A DNA stretch of 64,000 bases from Cepaea nemoralis (GCA_014155875.1 JACEFZ010021374.1:62001-126000), one strand, 5' to 3'; shown: positions 34,673-45,249, counted from the stretch's first letter. The notes: generated from the sequence alone by a model not told the origin. A program made the numbers and translations.

Positions 34673-36033
34673 AGCACACAGAGGAGAGTTCAGAGAAGGT
34701 GAAGGTAGGAAACCAGAGCACCTCGAATTCTCAAGCGAAACGACAATGGTCGGAGAAATGGTGTTCATTTTGTAGGGCGGCATCCCACAACACAAAAGAC
34801 TGCAGATCGAAACCTAAGAGTTCTTACTTCGCAGCATGCAAGGTGATTCCTACATCGGTGATCACAGACAAGGCTGAGGTCGGCGAAGGAGAAAGGAACA
34901 AAAAGGACACACGGAAACCTAGGAAGGGAACAGAGTGCACTCACTGCCAGTCGACAACACATAATACTGTGGACTGCAGATGCAAGGCCAAACACGCCAA
35001 TTGCATAACCAACCTCGAGGAATCAAAAGAGGAAGGCAAGGAAACGGTCAAGGAGATGAAAGACACTCAGGACCAAGAGAGACCACCTGTGGTTGAACTT
35101 ATTGAAGTCAATGGCCAGCAGGTTGCTTGTCTCTACGATACCGGTTTGGATGGGGAAGCGGTGGTGGACGCCAGCTTGGTAAGCCCAGACCAACTTACAG
35201 GGGAGACCATAGAAATACAGCCGGCAATGAGGAGTGCTGTTACCATGACGCTGCCAATCGCCAAGGTGGAGATTAAATCCAGGTACGTCACGGGCATTAT
35301 TCCAGCTGCTGTATTATCTGACTCCTTATTTCCTATGATCATTGGCACGAAATATGTCTTTTTGGGGATGCCCAAACAGCAAGCCCACAAGGGAACAGTA
35401 GTCAGTGTATCTCAAGGGGAGGAAAAAGAGGCAGAGACACTATGCGACAACTCGGAGATAGGAGAATTGCATACTGCCCAGAGGAAGGATACTACGTTGC
35501 ATCCTTGCTACAGGAAGCTGCAAAGAAGTGCTGAGCCACCAGAACGGGGACAGTACTTTCTGAAGAATCAACTACTCTATCGGAGAGCTGGGAGGGGAGA
35601 TAACCTGCATGAGCAGTGGGTGGTTCCAGAGACCCACCGTCCTCACATTCTTCAGAGTGGACACATCATAGGCGAGAATCGACATATGGGTGTCAGAGAG
35701 ACCTTGCAGCAAATATCCGGCCATTATTGCTGGCCAGGAATGACCGGAGATGTACGCCGGTGGGTGAAGTCTTGTTCGGAGTGCCAGAGAGCACCACCCA
35801 ACAAGCGAATTAAGAGGAAACTAGCTCTTAAAGTGGAAGACAAAGTGGAAGTGTGGAGTCCAGCAGAGACCAATATACTCCAAGTAGGATGGAAAGGACC
35901 TTATCCTGTGGAAAAGGTGGTGTCCAAGAACATCTACAAAATACGGATCGGGGAAGAGAAGAAAATCTCCCTAGACATCTCATTAGGAAATATGAGGAGA
36001 GATCCGGGAGCAAAGCTTCACACTTTATGGTGA
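34579..36033 (+). CDS. Protease-integrase remnant ORF of the LTR element
   Basis: The frame is open from 34579 (after TGA 34576-34578) to a stop at 36033. It has no compelling own start and overlaps gag in the -1 frame, suggesting expression by frameshift. In order: two zinc knuckles of form C-x2-C-x4-H-x4-C (CSFCRAASHNTKDC near 34760-34803; CTHCQSTTHNTVDC near 34936-34977); an aspartic-protease motif CLYDTGLDGE near 35130 with a FPMIIGTKYV segment near 35330; then directly an integrase zinc finger (ETHRPHILQSGHI to KSCSECQ, about 35630-35790); then the integrase C-terminal GPY segment (VGWKGPYPVEKV near 35885-35925). Reverse transcriptase and RNase H should lie between protease and integrase, and the integrase core between the last two parts. 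Both deletions keep the frame open. Confidence 0.85.
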   Translation, partial: NGGTKYTIQSQEKTEKKKPKNWEGEKGEPYIKHTEESSEKVKVGNQSTSNSQAKRQWSEKWCSFCRAASHNTKDCRSKPKSSYFAACKVIPTSVITDKAEVGEGERNKKDTRKPRKGTECTHCQSTTHNTVDCRCKAKHANCITNLEESKEEGKETVKEMKDTQDQERPPVVELIEVNGQQVACLYDTGLDGEAVVDASLVSPDQLTGETIEIQPAMRSAVTMTLPIAKVEIKSRYVTGIIPAAVLSDSLFPMIIGTKYVFLGMPKQQAHKGTVVSVSQGEEKEAETLCDNSEIGELHTAQRKDTTLHPCYRKLQRSAEPPERGQYFLKNQLLYRRAGRGDNLHEQWVVPETHRPHILQSGHIIGENRHMGVRETLQQISGHYCWPGMTGDVRRWVKSCSECQRAPPNKRIKRKLALKVEDKVEVWSPAETNILQVGWKGPYPVEKVVSKNIYKIRIGEEKKISLDISLGNMRRDPGAKLHTLW

Positions 36034-36628
36034 TGGCAGCCATTAGGACAACGGTTACCAGTCCAGACGAAGACCAGAGATCGCCAGTACAACATAGGAG
36101 GGCCTATGGGACAGTACGGGATAGGTCAGATTTACCCAACGACAGTAGGAGGGAAATCACAAGTCAGGGAAAGGACAAGAGTGAAAGTTTCACCGGTAAC
36201 CAAGTTCAGAAGGGGTGGGTAACGTCGGGAAAAGCGAGAATTACCCAGGACTCCAACCAAAGATTGGCTGACCAGATACAACATCGCCCAAGATGGTCCT
36301 GGAAGCAAAAGCCCAGGAGGTTTGGGAAAGACGACTCGGTCCGACGAGGACGAGGCGGAACATCCCCAGAGGAAAAGCCGGGGAAAACCAAGAGGACATG
36401 GAAGCAGTGTTACAATCAAGATGGGACAATCCGTTTGTATTGTGAGCCGTCGCTGACGCAAGTCGAAAGTAGGTCGACTGAACGTACAGGAGCGAGGAGC
36501 CAACACTAGTTTCAGTCGTTAGTAGTATAGTAGGGTGTCAATTAGAGCGCCTACTGGATAATAAGATGAGCCATGTGAGGACCCAATCATATCATCAACA
36601 CGTGGTGTTAATAGCTACTTCGCAGAAG
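36034..36628 (+). other. Internal LTR-element sequence of unknown function
   Basis: Between the integrase end and the RNase H tail. One frame stays open through 36509 with basic Gly/Pro/Arg-rich text, but I recognise no domain. It could be a Gag-like tail or decayed sequence. Confidence 0.4.
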
Positions 36629-36754
36629 CTCAACGCACGATGGATGTGATGGACGTTGTTGCTGCAACGGGACTTCACAGTGGAATACTTTGGAAAGGAG
36701 AATGTAGGAGCAGATTTCTTATCCAGACATCCAGATCCGGAGGAAGAAGACTAG
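36629..36754 (+). pseudogene. RNase H C-terminal tail, misplaced
   Basis: The text FTVEYFGKENVGADFLSRHP, ending in a run of acidic residues and a stop, is the end of a Gypsy RNase H domain. One stop occurs upstream near 36641. Its position downstream of the integrase C-terminus reverses the normal order, where RNase H precedes integrase. Confidence 0.8.
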
Positions 36755-36813
36755 GGTTGTGGATCATGGGAATCAAACCTACAGCGAGAAAGATTCGACG
36801 CGGTCTAATCTCT

Positions 36814-36823
36814 TAAGAGGGGG
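36814..36823 (+). promoter_or_regulatory. Polypurine tract
   Basis: AAGAGGGGG lies a few bases before the 3' LTR, the normal place for plus-strand priming. Confidence 0.75.
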
Positions 36824-36827
36824 CCTA

Positions 36828-38411
36828 TGTCATGAAATGCTGCATGTTAGTGAATCCCAGATCGACGACTGTATGCAGCGAATACCCAGGGAGTAGAAGG
36901 GTTAATGAAACAGAAGGATAAAACACAACTGATTGACCAGCGCATATGTATATAGGTCAAGGCGGGAGAGTCGACTACAATACAGGTGACCGGGAGAGTG
37001 GAAAAATTAGTTTGCTACAAAGACAGACAGTATCATGGATCAGTCTATTGCGTTCTGGAGGTAGGGATATACGGAAAAGCCCAGATCTGGAATTTTCCAC
37101 TGACCAGGGATAATGAAGTCTGAATTTGCTTTGTCCAGCAATGTCAAGGACGATGGGACAAAGATGATCTAAAGAGAGTGGCCACGTCTTTGTGTCAGTT
37201 TAGTGTGTGTTCCCCAACTGGACGGAAAGATAGAATTATGTGTCCTGTAATGAAAAGAAATATCCTCCTTTATAATGGGATAAAGTGCTTGGCTGAGGAT
37301 TAATTTCGATTCGTGGATCTACATTAATTCTCTATAGGAACATCGATGTGTATAAGGTATATTAAAATATCGTTTTAGAATAGGAATATAGATGAGCGTG
37401 TATTACCTTTATCATTACATATTATTAGTGGGTGTTTTAGACTGAGGTGAATTCTTATGTCTTATGCGGATGGTGACTTCGAAAGCCTTGTCATTATGGC
37501 TGGAGAAGGACACTTGCATAAGTTAGGAGTAAGGGGCGGACGCTTACCACTCGACTTGTTATATTCATCCACAGGTTCCCAGTTTCTAGGGACATTAGAG
37601 AAGAAAGAAAAACCTACTCTACGTGAACCAATAAAGTACATACTTAGATCCAGAAAGAACCTAAATAGTTCGTTCAGATGAACAAATACTAACATCAAGA
37701 AAAATACAGAAGACTGTATGCTAACACGCATATACCACGGGGCTCCTAAACAGAAAAAGATGTTAAGGTGGGGAAGCAGAGACTTCAACCTACATACGAC
37801 GTGCATACATAGGGTAGAAGGAATAGACAAAGACAATAGTGATAATCATAATAGACAATAGGAAGAACATTGACAATGTGGTGTTTTCTGTTTTTGATGA
37901 TGGATACTTAATATCATGAAACCGATTTGGGCACAGTCATAAACTTACGGGACTTTTATAGCAATACGGTGAATCAGTGATGAACAGTTTGTTTTCATTT
38001 CACTAACGGATTTACCATCAGATTCAAGCCTACGGATCATCCCGGGTGAGCTCTGTCCTGTTTGATGTGATGTCCTGTAATCGTGAAGAATGACTGGCGA
38101 GAAGATACAGCTGATAGACATTCTGAGTTCATTCTGTCCACAACCATAGAATACAATAGCAACTACACAGACAATATCCATACACACACCGGACATAGTT
38201 TTCTTTATTAATAAATCTTTTATTATATGTTGAAAGGAAATGTTGTCGGAGTATGTGTTGATAGAATAATAGAGAGAGTGACAGAAGTAGATATATGGAA
38301 GGGAAGACAGAAGGGAGGGGTGTAGACAAAAGTCAGTCAATAATCCCAACAGATAATAAGTTTGAAGATGTGCTTGTTGATTCCAATTCTCTCCCGGGAA
38401 AACAAGTGACA
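36828..38411 (+). repeat. 3' LTR
   Basis: Same ends and sequence as the 5' LTR apart from about three differences; 1584 bp. Followed directly by GCTAG. Confidence 0.93.
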
Positions 38412-38944
38412 GCTAGACACAGTAAACGTTTAAATATACTAAACATTCCGAAGCCTAGGATTGACTTATACAAAACAAGCTTAACGTACTCTGCAGCTCA
38501 GCTGTGGAACAATCTTCCACAAGAAATCAAAGACATCACCAATCCCTATTCATATAATCGCAAATTATTCGAACACTATCTCAATACGGATTACCTTCCC
38601 CCTTAATAATAGAGATAATAATAATAATAATAACAAAACCCTAGTATAACAGCCAATCCTCTTTTTGTAGGCCAGTATATTCCACATGGCTAATAACAAG
38701 TGTCAGACCATTATCTAATATTACTGTATCGTGTAGTTTTGATGTTCGCATTTTGCCCATGCCTTTATAATGCATATCTTTTATATTGTTGCTGTTCTTT
38801 GTTAGCCTTGAATGATGTGTGAATGAAATAATGTATGAAAGAGAGTGACTAGAAGGGCAGAATGTTAGACGGGCCTGCGTGCCCAATTCTTAACCCTTTG
38901 AAAATAAAGTTTGTTCGTTCGTTCGTTCGTTCGTTCGTTCGTCC
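38412..38944 (+). pseudogene. LINE reverse transcriptase, 3' part and 3' UTR
   Basis: After the GCTAG duplication the LINE frame resumes (RHSKRLNILNIPKPRIDLYK, SAAQLWNNLPQEIKD) and ends in a stop at about 38606. An ATA-rich stretch and a 3' UTR follow, with AAAATAAAGTT and a (GTTC)n tail at 38917-38943. Together with 30870-31516 it forms one 5'-truncated LINE, readable before the LTR insertion. The 3' end matches 13640-13745 on the other strand. Confidence 0.85.
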
Positions 38945-39120
38945 TTAACTTGGGGACTTAAATTACAAGTTCCTCTCAAGTGGAAGTGGGTTCGCCTGAT
39001 GGCGAGGGACACTAGTAATAAGGAAAACTAATCCACACACAAAATCAGTCCAGTGCTACTAGAAGTAGTCGCCCGTGTGTGGACTACGTCTGAGTTAAAA
39101 GCCAGGGAAAGCAAAAAATG
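38945..39120 (+). repeat. SINE-3 fragment
   Basis: Body of SINE-3 (TGGGTTCGCCTGATGGCGAG and CTAATCCACACACAAAATCA) without the tRNA-like head. Confidence 0.65.
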
Positions 39121-39667
39121 AAGGGGAAAAAAAAAGATGAGGCAAAATGATTTATACGAAACAATAATTGAAGTGAGATTAGAGCATCCAGGCCACTAGA
39201 AAGATGGTGTATATTATCAAACACCACAGAAGAGAATAAGTATAAATCTTCAGGCTTTGCACAGGTCACAACAGATTGAAGTAACACATGTTTAATGAAC
39301 TAAAGATAGAAGATACTGATGACTGTAACTGGACTTGGAAATGGCAGCTAAATATTTGTTGCAGGAGTGTCTATATGCAGAACAGGGTAAAGTATTTTGG
39401 CCTAAACACACTCCATTAGAGGGCACACTCTATGGCGATGTCAACACCCTTAAGTTGACTGCTGCTTTCTTTCGTTCATTCATATTGATAACTGAAGGTG
39501 TGCAACGAAGAAGAAGAGAAGGAGGAGGGAGAGAGGAGGAGAAGAGGGAGGAGGAGGAGGGAGAAGAATAAGACTGTAACTAATGGAGATGAAATGTAAG
39601 GAACAATCTTGAACTTTGTGAAAAAGAGATTACTTATCTAATTCAGTGCACAGGGATAATATATTGC
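39121..39667. other. No supported gene
   Basis: A 78-codon open frame at 39335-39571 has an ordinary first half and a GAG/GGA low-complexity end; no domain is recognised, so I do not call it. Confidence 0.35.
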
Positions 39668-40075
39668 TTACGTGACCTCCCATTTGGACAGAAGAACGGT
39701 ATATCGCCATACTAGGGCCATGTTATTTGTTTGCTTTCATCGGCTCCGTGGCGAAGAGGTTAAGGGCACAGTTTGTAATCCCGCATTCGAAACAGCTGTG
39801 CTGGTTTTTTTTTAATGAAATGATAAGGGTGTCGGTCATTCAGAAAGCAACAGCAAACTACTTAACGTAAACTTACTCAGGAATCACGAACAGCCAAACA
39901 ATGCTGGGGTTGACTGGGGTTGTAAAGAAAATGCAACTTTTGTTTTGTAACATCTTCCACAACTTTAAAACCCAGTGAACGGAAATTCCCGTTATAATAC
40001 TTGTACATTTGATCGTGTACCATGTTTGGTCCAAACTGACTTTTTGTTTAGCACTGAATCAGTTAAACAAACAGC
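39668..40075 (+). repeat. Rep-5 copy split by a SINE
   Basis: CTCCCATTTGGACAGAAGAA and TATATCGCCATACTAGGGCC match Rep-5; the other half (ACATCTTCCACAACTTTAAA onward) resumes after a SINE-4 inserted at about 39742-39925. Confidence 0.75.
39742..39925 (+). repeat. SINE-4 copy inserted in Rep-5
   Basis: The tRNA-like head reads GGCTCCGTGGCGAAGAGGTT with a weak B-box GCATTCGAAAC. A T run follows, then the central domain TTCAGAAAGCAACAGCAAAC. The insertion separates the two halves of Rep-5, so the SINE is younger. Confidence 0.72.
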
Positions 40076-40241
40076 GGGGAAAATAACCCGCCAAATAGAA
40101 CGTGAGTCTGTGCGGCTGGAGGATAACCGTATTCATAAGAGGCATAAACCCATAGCAACAAATACATTACATTACATTGGCACCTTTCCGTCTTGACAGA
40201 CGATAGATTTGGTACATTGTGCTTTCAAAAAGGCTTAATAA

Positions 40242-41345
40242 CTACGATCCATGGCGGTGGCGAGTGTGGCTGGTAAGGCCAATTCTTGCTGCAAATGTTT
40301 GCCCACAGTAGGTGCATGTGAAAACATGGTCACTTCCACCATTTTGCATCATCTTACGTCTCTCACGCTCTGTGTGTGCTTTATCTGCAATCATTTTCTC
40401 CTTTGTCTTTATTCCGTTTCTGATAGTTGCCCTCCATGCAACACGTTCAGCGGCGACGTGCTCCCAATGTGCATTATCAATGCCTGTATCAATCATGTCC
40501 CGCTTACACACATCTTTGTATCGTAGTAGAGGCCGACCCTGAGATCTCCTACCCGTCTGTAATTCACCAAAAAAGATGTCCTTTGGTATTCTATCATCAT
40601 CCATCCTCCTAACGTGTCCTATCCATCTAAGTCTACGAAGACTGAGCATGGAATACACCGTCACACAACCTGATCTTTCCAATACTTCAGTATTTGTGAT
40701 TTTGTCTTGCCACTTAATACCAAGTATTCTTCGCAGACACCGCATATGAAAGCTGTTTAAACGTTTCTCTTGGTGTGAGTAAGTTGTCCAGGTTTCACTG
40801 CCATAAAGAAGAGTACTAAGGACACAGGCTTGATAGACAAGGACTTTTGTTTTGGCAGTAAGCTTCCTGTTCTCCCAGACTCTTTTTGCTAACATGTTCA
40901 TTGTTGTTGCTGCCTTGCCAATCCTGATGTTGATTTCCTGATTGAGGGATAATTTGCTATTATTTACCTCCGATCCTAGATATGTAAAATGGTCTACTAT
41001 CTCCAGTTCGGCGTCATCAATAAAGATTGATGGTACACCATGTGCACCTTGTGACATAATCTGAGTCTTTTTTTTGTTAATTGTTAAACCAAATTCAGAA
41101 CAAGCATTGGAGAATGCAGATAGTAGATGTTGTAATTCTTCCTCAGAGTGGGTCGTAATTGCAGCATCATCCGCAAAAAGCAACTCTCTGATTAGTACCC
41201 TGCTAATTTTGGTCTTGGCCTTCAATCTCTTGAGCATTATAGAGGCCACCATCTGAGCGTGAGTGAATGTATATACCATCATCCTGATCACGAAAGGCAT
41301 ATTTCAGTAGAAGTGAAAAGTATATCCCAAAGAGGGTGGGAGCAA
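40242..41345 (-). pseudogene. LINE reverse transcriptase with C-terminal C2H2 finger
   Basis: On the minus strand the palm begins near 41340 (LAPTLFGIYFSLLLKYAF), then a frameshift near 41220 leads into the catalytic box RELLFADDAAITTHSEEE near 41180. The thumb is FTYLGSEVNNSKLSLNQEIN near 41000 and the C-terminal part LLYGSETWTTYSHQEKRL near 40800 and LRRLRWIGHVRRMDDDRIPK near 40640. The protein ends in a C2H2 zinc finger (CTYCGQTFAARIGLTSHTRH, near 40270-40250) just before the stop. Such terminal fingers are known in some LINE families and probably help bind nucleic acid. The copy is 5' truncated, with one frameshift; the rest is open for 352 codons. Confidence 0.85.
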
Positions 41346-41444
41346 CAAATAACAATCACAATATCAAGGTAAGCAACTCAGAATGAAATAAATAAACAAA
41401 CATGGTGAAAGGGAGGTAATATTTACACTGCAACCAGTTGAGTT
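41346..41444. other. Spacer between two LINE copies
   Basis: About 100 bp, AT-rich, nothing recognised. Confidence 0.3.
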
Positions 41445-42945
41445 GAGTTAAGAACCGACATCACTGCACTCATGGACATTCCCATACGTGCTCCGTACCC
41501 TCATTCAACAGCCAGCGAAGAGTCACACTACTAATCATTCCCACCGCTATCTGATTAAAAGTTCTCCTGGTCTTCCCTCTCAGTTTTGAGATTCTTCCAG
41601 AACCCCTGCCGATCCCCCTCAATCTCATTCTTTCCACATATGGGTTCTCAATCTGTTCCTCCGCCTTCTCCACCTGGTCCCACAAGCGCACGACCACCTC
41701 CCCCCTGTTCATAGGCAAAATTCCACCAAGAGGTGCATTCCCTGCTAGCCTATCAGCCTGTTCATTCCCCTGTACCCCGCATGGCCAGGGCAAAATATCC
41801 ATACAATTCTCACGATCTGTGACCTCTGAAGCGACGAGAGCCATTCCACACGAAACATTCCTTTCTCCACCTTACTAAGCATACTCATTGAATCCGTAAT
41901 GAATACATCGTGTGTTGCAGTAGTCTCCTCTAGCCACCGGAATGCCGCTGTTACTGCCTCCACCTCCATTCTCATGCTGGAGGTCGTAGTCTCATATGCC
42001 AGACTCTCCTTTTCAAGACTCGCCCATTAGCCTTTGCAATAAAGCCCCAGCCACTACGTCTGTTTCTCACCACTGACCCATCGGTGTAGATGACTATGTC
42101 ACCTTGATGTGTGTTGCTCTGGATCAGCTGTTGCACTTCAAACTCAGTGCGGCCCGCTGCCCATTCTCTGCACTCACGACCCAGTGTTATTATTACATTG
42201 TGCCAGTCCGTCATGTCTTCCGGAACTTCAACCCACTCTCTTTCACGATTGATGGTCTCTAGATCACACACCTGACTTATAGAAAGTTCTGCCTGTGCCA
42301 TCCAGGACCTGCCTCGTCTTAGTCTATGACCCTTAACCATATCCATTGCTGCATGCAGCGGGTGATCCCTGTCTGCGGCAACTCTCAGGTACCATTTGGC
42401 CTGAAGGACCCTATGCCTATCCATCATTGTTGGTAGTGCCAGGATATGCCTCATGCATATAATTGGTGTATCCTTTGTGCACCCCAGGATTAACCGCATG
42501 GCAGCATTCTGTATCGCTCCAACCTTTCAAGCTGGCTCTTTGATACTATCAGCAGCCACAAACCATACTCAATGACAGAAATTATTAACTGCTGAAAGAG
42601 CCTGTACAGCATCCTCTGATCTACCCCGGTTGCTGCCATAGCCCTCAATGCATTAAGTCCCCTACCAGCCTTCACTACCAAAGCCTCCACATGATACTTA
42701 AAAGACAAACACCTGTCAAAGGTGATACTCAAGTACTTCAATTTACTCTCTCGACTAAGAGGACATCCATTCAACATAATACCTGGGACATCTGCCTTGA
42801 CGATCCAGTTATCCAAGTAGTACCACACAACCGATGTCTTGTTTGGGTTTATAATGGCCCCTGCATCCCTGCACCACTCTGCCACCCTGTTTACCGCCAC
42901 CTGTAAGTCTTTCGACAAACTGGCCCTGTCTTTGCCCTGTCTGAA
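41445..42945 (-). pseudogene. RNase H LINE, RT thumb to 3' end
   Basis: Minus-strand text begins abruptly past the RT catalytic box (LFWFRQGKDRASLSKDLQVA near 42940), then KTSVVWYYLDN, KYLSITFDRCLSFKYHVEAL and the C-terminal RT region. RNase H follows: [20 protein letters not shown] (first acidic motif, about 42090-42030), VFITDSMSML (about 41910-41880) and [16 protein letters not shown] (about 41770-41725). The ORF ends near 41470 and the 3' end is GCAGTGATGTCGGTTC plus an AACTC tail at 41441-41470. Frameshifts at about 42495, 41973 and 41800 break it into four pieces. Same family as 15436-16010 and 58835-59590; this is the longest copy. Confidence 0.85.
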
Positions 42946-42947
42946 CC

Positions 42948-43100
42948 AGAAGAGGCCGACCATGTAAACGATGGACAGAGAGAATAACATAATCCATGGA
43001 AATCTTTATATCTGAAGCCCATAAATGAGCACTATTCCACTGTTTATGATTCGCCTCGACACCATAAGGTACAAGAGGAACGAGATGAGATGATGACTAT
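42948..43100 (+). pseudogene. LINE 3' fragment of the 54.9-kb family
   Basis: Matches in inverse orientation 54938-55065: for example the complement of CTGTCCATCGTTTACATGGT and of ATTTATGGGCTTCA. It abuts the RNase H LINE head to head. Confidence 0.6.
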
Positions 43101-43375
43101 GCAAGGTCACTAGGGGGAAGCAGCAACAAAAACAGATATAGTAGTTAGTGTGGAATTAATATCTCACTTTCTCTGCTATTTGCATAAACAAATTGTGTCA
43201 CCATTTTGCCAAATGGGGCCCAGTAGTTGCGGTCCCAGGCATGAGAGAAAGTTTAGATTGTGTTGTGTACAAAGGGATAGCCTGTTCCTCACTTCATGCG
43301 ATTTGGCCTCAGTGCTTGTTTCATAGAACACCATACAAGACTTCTGTACATCTTGTAAAGCCTTTACATGGGAGG
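43101..43375. other. No recognisable feature
   Basis: Unique sequence upstream of SINE-3; nothing recognised. Confidence 0.35.
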
Positions 43376-43790
43376 TCAGCTTGGCCCAATGGATAGGAGC
43401 ACTAGCTCTTAAACTTCCAGTGTACTGATGCCATGGTAGCGGGTTCAACCCCTACTCCGGTCAGCTGGACTAAAATATTGACTTCTCGTCCTTGACTTGG
43501 GGATGTAAATTGCAAGTATCTCAGAAGTCAGAGCCTGTTGGCGAGGCACACTGGTAATAGGGAAAGCTGATCCACAAGCAAACATCAGTCCAGTGCACTA
43601 GAAGTCGTAGCATGTGTATGGACTACGCTTGAGTTCAAAGCAAAGAAACACCCCAAAAACAATAGTTTGTAAAATTAAAGGACACTTTTAGGCACATTTG
43701 AGACACTTTTTGCACATTAAATGAGCCGGCCGCTCAGAAAGCAATGGCAAACTACTGAGCATAATCTTGCCAAGAAATCAACAATTGGCT
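43376..43790 (+). repeat. SINE-3 copy, full length
   Basis: The head has A-box TGGCCCAATGG near 43383 and B-box GGGTTCAACCCC near 43440, fitting a tRNA-derived promoter. The body carries CTTGACTTGGGGATGTAAAT and GGTAATAGGGAAAGCTGATC. At 43727-43780 comes CTCAGAAAGCAATGGCAAAC with ATCTTGCCAAG, the same central domain as in SINE-4. Other copies: 23876-23965, 38945-39120, 57118-57380, 57957-58300 and 62500-62580. Confidence 0.78.
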
Positions 43791-43795
43791 GAAAC

Positions 43796-43990
43796 ATTAT
43801 TATTATAATCAGCATTGGGAATTTGGTGCTTGATATATTTTCTATAGACAAATCAGCATTAGGCATTTGACCAATCAGCATTGGGCATTTGGTGGTTAAC
43901 ACATATTTTTATAGATCAATCAGCACTGGGCATTCGGTGCTTGACATAATTTTTATAGACCAATCTGATATTTTTATAGACCAGTTTGAT
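43796..43990. repeat. Degenerate minisatellite
   Basis: Four or so units with AATCAGCATTGGGCATTTGG and a TTTTTATAGACCAAT part; unit length varies between about 40 and 60 bp. Confidence 0.75.
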
Positions 43991-44039
43991 ATTTTGACTG
44001 ACCAGTCGGTACTCACTGAGTAATGAGATCAATATCACA

Positions 44040-44180
44040 AGGGGATTATAAAGAGATGAATATTTGGGTGGCTTAGCCACATAATCAGGAGAATAATATA
44101 AAACTGATCCAGGACTCTGGTGATCATTTGACATGGCAAACTATGACCACCACAGAGATAAACATGGCACATTATTATGA
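44040..44180 (+). pseudogene. RTE-type LINE 3' remnant
   Basis: LIQDSGDHLTWQTMTTTEIN reads on the plus strand and corresponds to the last residues of the RTE ORF ([20 protein letters not shown] in the 48-kb copy). Confidence 0.65.
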
Positions 44181-44647
44181 TTTGTCATTTCTCTGCAGAA
44201 TTTTAGCATACCTTATTCATGCATTTTACACAAAACTTAATAAGCTATTTTCAAATCTTTTATTTGAAAAGAGCAAAACAATGAAATTGCTTTTCCATCT
44301 GACATTCAATATGAAAATGCACAAGAATGGTTAAAAATGGACAACATTAAGTAAACACACAAAAGTGTTTTGAACCCTATTTATCACAAAAATTGGAAGG
44401 TGGGGAAAACCACATGAAAAAAATCAAAGAAAATTTCACATGAAACAATGACATTAATATTTCAATATTATTCTCAAAAACTGAAAAATAATACTTACAA
44501 ATTACTTTACCCAATGAAGATTTGTAATTTATATTTTAAAGAATGTGAAAAGTATAGTATAAAATGAAGATTAAGATCTAAACATTACTGTTTGAAAAGC
44601 AAATGACAATGAGATACTTTTTTTTTCCAACAATGACAATTTAAATT
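44181..44647. other. No recognisable feature
   Basis: AT-rich, no open frame of note and no repeat match. Confidence 0.4.
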
Positions 44648-45110
44648 AAAAATTCATTCATTCATTCATTCAGTAGCATGTCCTTTGCAGAACCTCGCTC
44701 CCATAATAATCTTCAGGAAAACCTCTTAATCATAAGCAAGATGTCCTGTGCCCAATACACCCATCTGGAGATCATCCACCACATCCTGCACCCATCTTCT
44801 CTTTGGCCTTCCTCTTCCTCTCTTCCCTTCCATTATTGTTCTCTCCAAACTTTTGTGACGTTTCAACCAAATTATTTCACTTTTCTTTGTTTTATTGTCT
44901 TTAGTAGCCAACCTTCTTCAATATTCAGCTCTTGTAGTATGGATGCATTTGTTCTTTTCTTTATCCAAGTTATTCTTAGAATTCATCTATAACATTTATA
45001 TTCAAAGGCATTTAAACACTGTTCAGCTTGTTTAGTAAGTGTCCAGGTCTCACATTTACTTTTCAAAATTGGAGATTCTGATTTTTAGAAATCATACTCT
45101 CCAAAATGTC
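44648..45110 (-). pseudogene. LINE 3' remnant with (GAAT)n tail
   Basis: On the minus strand LERTIMEGKRGRGRPKRRWVQ reads near 44840-44780, a typical RT C-terminus. The 3' end is a (GAAT)n tract, seen as (ATTC)n at 44651-44670. Confidence 0.7.
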
Positions 45111-45249
45111 AGAATGGGGATTAAGAATTTTAAACATTTACATTACACAAAGAAACAATAAGGCATTGAAAATGTACACATCACAGCACACACAAAAAAG
45201 ACGTGTACAATAAACAATTAAGTATCTCATGGGAATGCATGGGCATTGA

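Larger units (their letters stand above)
31517..38411 (+). mobile_element. LTR retrotransposon, Gypsy-like, pol deleted and rearranged
   Basis: The element has two LTRs of 1585 and 1584 bp that begin TGTCA and end TGACA, flanked by a perfect GCTAG duplication. By eye the LTRs differ at about three places (G/T near 31610 against 36930, one G in a G run near 32460, C/T near 33077 against 38387), so insertion is recent. The internal 3.7 kb holds a primer site, gag, a second ORF, and a polypurine tract. Reverse transcriptase, most of RNase H and the integrase catalytic core are absent. The order of what remains is unusual: gag, zinc knuckles, protease, integrase zinc finger, integrase C-terminal domain, then an RNase H tail. 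It cannot be autonomous. Confidence 0.92.

Noticed and set aside
39335..39571. 78-codon ORF as a small gene
   Set aside because: Ends in GAG/GGA low complexity, no recognisable domain, no splice or promoter evidence.
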